Source: Desulfobacteraceae bacterium
GTDB lineage: Bacteria; Desulfobacterota; Desulfobacteria; Desulfobacterales; Desulfosalsimonadaceae
Assembly (NCBI GenBank): GCA_007136525.1
Contig: SLGU01000199.1
Span: forward strand, 1 to 6,461
Length of the DNA: 6,461 nt
Reading direction: 5' to 3'
Positions 6,090-6,461 of this stretch are shown piece after piece. The notes beneath the pieces are model-generated. The model had not been told where the DNA came from and searched no databases. It saw only the letters and a list, made by a program, of their open reading frames with translations. Both the position numbers and the translations under genes were made by a program. Every line of letters begins with the position of its first letter. The stretch's first letter is position 1.

Positions 6090-6461
6090 ATGATACAGCG
6101 CATGCTTCTGCTCTGCCTTGCAGGCGCCGCCGGCACACTCTGCCGGTATGCCCTTTCCGGGCTGACCCACAGGATTGCGGGCACCGCTTTTCCGTTCGGA
6201 ACACTTGCGGTCAATACCGCCGGATGTTTCGCGGCCGGGTTGCTTTGGGCCCTTTTCGAGCACCGCTGGCCCGTTTCCGGAGAAATGCGCATCATCGTCA
6301 TGATCGGTTTCATGGGGGCCTTTACCACTTTTTCCACGTACATTCTTGAGTCAGGGGAACTTGTCCGGACAGCCCAGTACGCTGCAGTGGCCGGCAATAT
6401 TTTCCTGCAAAACGGGCTCGGGTTCCTTGCGCTCCTGGCGGGGATTTCACTGGGCCGCTTA
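6090..6461 (+). CDS. crcB: Fluoride ion channel CrcB/FluC, 3' end cut by window edge
   Basis: 124 codons are present before the right edge, nearly the whole of a typical 120-130 residue CrcB. These proteins are dual-topology dimeric channels of four membrane helices per subunit that export fluoride and protect against its toxicity. Family motifs are clear: GAAGTLCRY at 12-20, FPFGTLAVNTAGC at 34-46 with the conserved asparagine N42, and GFMGAFTTFSTY at 73-84, which holds the central sodium-site region and the pore phenylalanine F81. The second aromatic pore position is Y84 rather than the phenylalanine of the best-studied channels. Hydrophobic segments fall at about 5-25, 34-56, 66-87 and 97-122. 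The start at 6090 has AAAGGG about five bases before it; the in-frame ATG at 6102 is a weaker alternative. It is transcribed away from the GalT-like gene, with no evident functional link to the nitrogen genes. Confidence 0.93.
   Translation, partial: MIQRMLLLCLAGAAGTLCRYALSGLTHRIAGTAFPFGTLAVNTAGCFAAGLLWALFEHRWPVSGEMRIIVMIGFMGAFTTFSTYILESGELVRTAQYAAVAGNIFLQNGLGFLALLAGISLGRL

Noticed and set aside
5905..6204. A longer N-terminus for the GalT-like protein, starting as far up as 6204
   Set aside because: The extra 100 residues are antisense to crcB and the intergenic region, rich in Arg and Cys in a non-protein-like way, and lack a good ribosome binding site; the ATG at 5904 has GGAGGG at the right distance.

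Overview
The window looks like a chromosomal stretch of a Gram-negative, GC-rich bacterium, most plausibly a deltaproteobacterium (Desulfobacterota). That placement is an inference from protein style and from the GlnD-Amt-PII arrangement, not from a marker gene. No mobile element, CRISPR array, tRNA or rRNA was seen.

Layout, left to right. Positions 1-21 hold the first seven codons of a PII nitrogen-regulator gene on the minus strand, which runs off the left edge. Positions 88-1392 (minus) encode the ammonium channel Amt. Positions 1448-4075 (minus) encode GlnD, the bifunctional uridylyltransferase/uridylyl-removing enzyme that modifies PII. A 164-bp AT-rich gap (4082-4245) holds a well-formed sigma-54 control region driving leftward transcription into glnD. 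Positions 4246-5904 (minus) encode a 552-residue protein not known by name, whose C-terminal part resembles the galactose-1-phosphate uridylyltransferase (GalT) branch of the HIT superfamily but carries an altered active-site motif. A divergent intergenic region (5905-6089) separates it from crcB/fluC (fluoride channel, plus strand), which is cut by the right edge close to its natural end.

How the genes work together. Leftward transcription reads glnD, then amt, then the PII gene, with gaps of 55 and 66 bp. One stretch therefore encodes the glutamine-responsive enzyme (GlnD), the signal protein it modifies (PII) and the channel that PII normally gates (Amt). The DNA before glnD fits nitrogen-responsive sigma-54 control: a -24/-12 element with correct GG-GC spacing, an exact match to the IHF consensus at about -60, and a perfect 14-bp direct repeat with 21-bp periodicity at about -107 to -141, where enhancer-binding proteins usually sit. 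This regulatory layout and the GalT-like protein with a Q-x-H-x-Q motif are the most interesting items.
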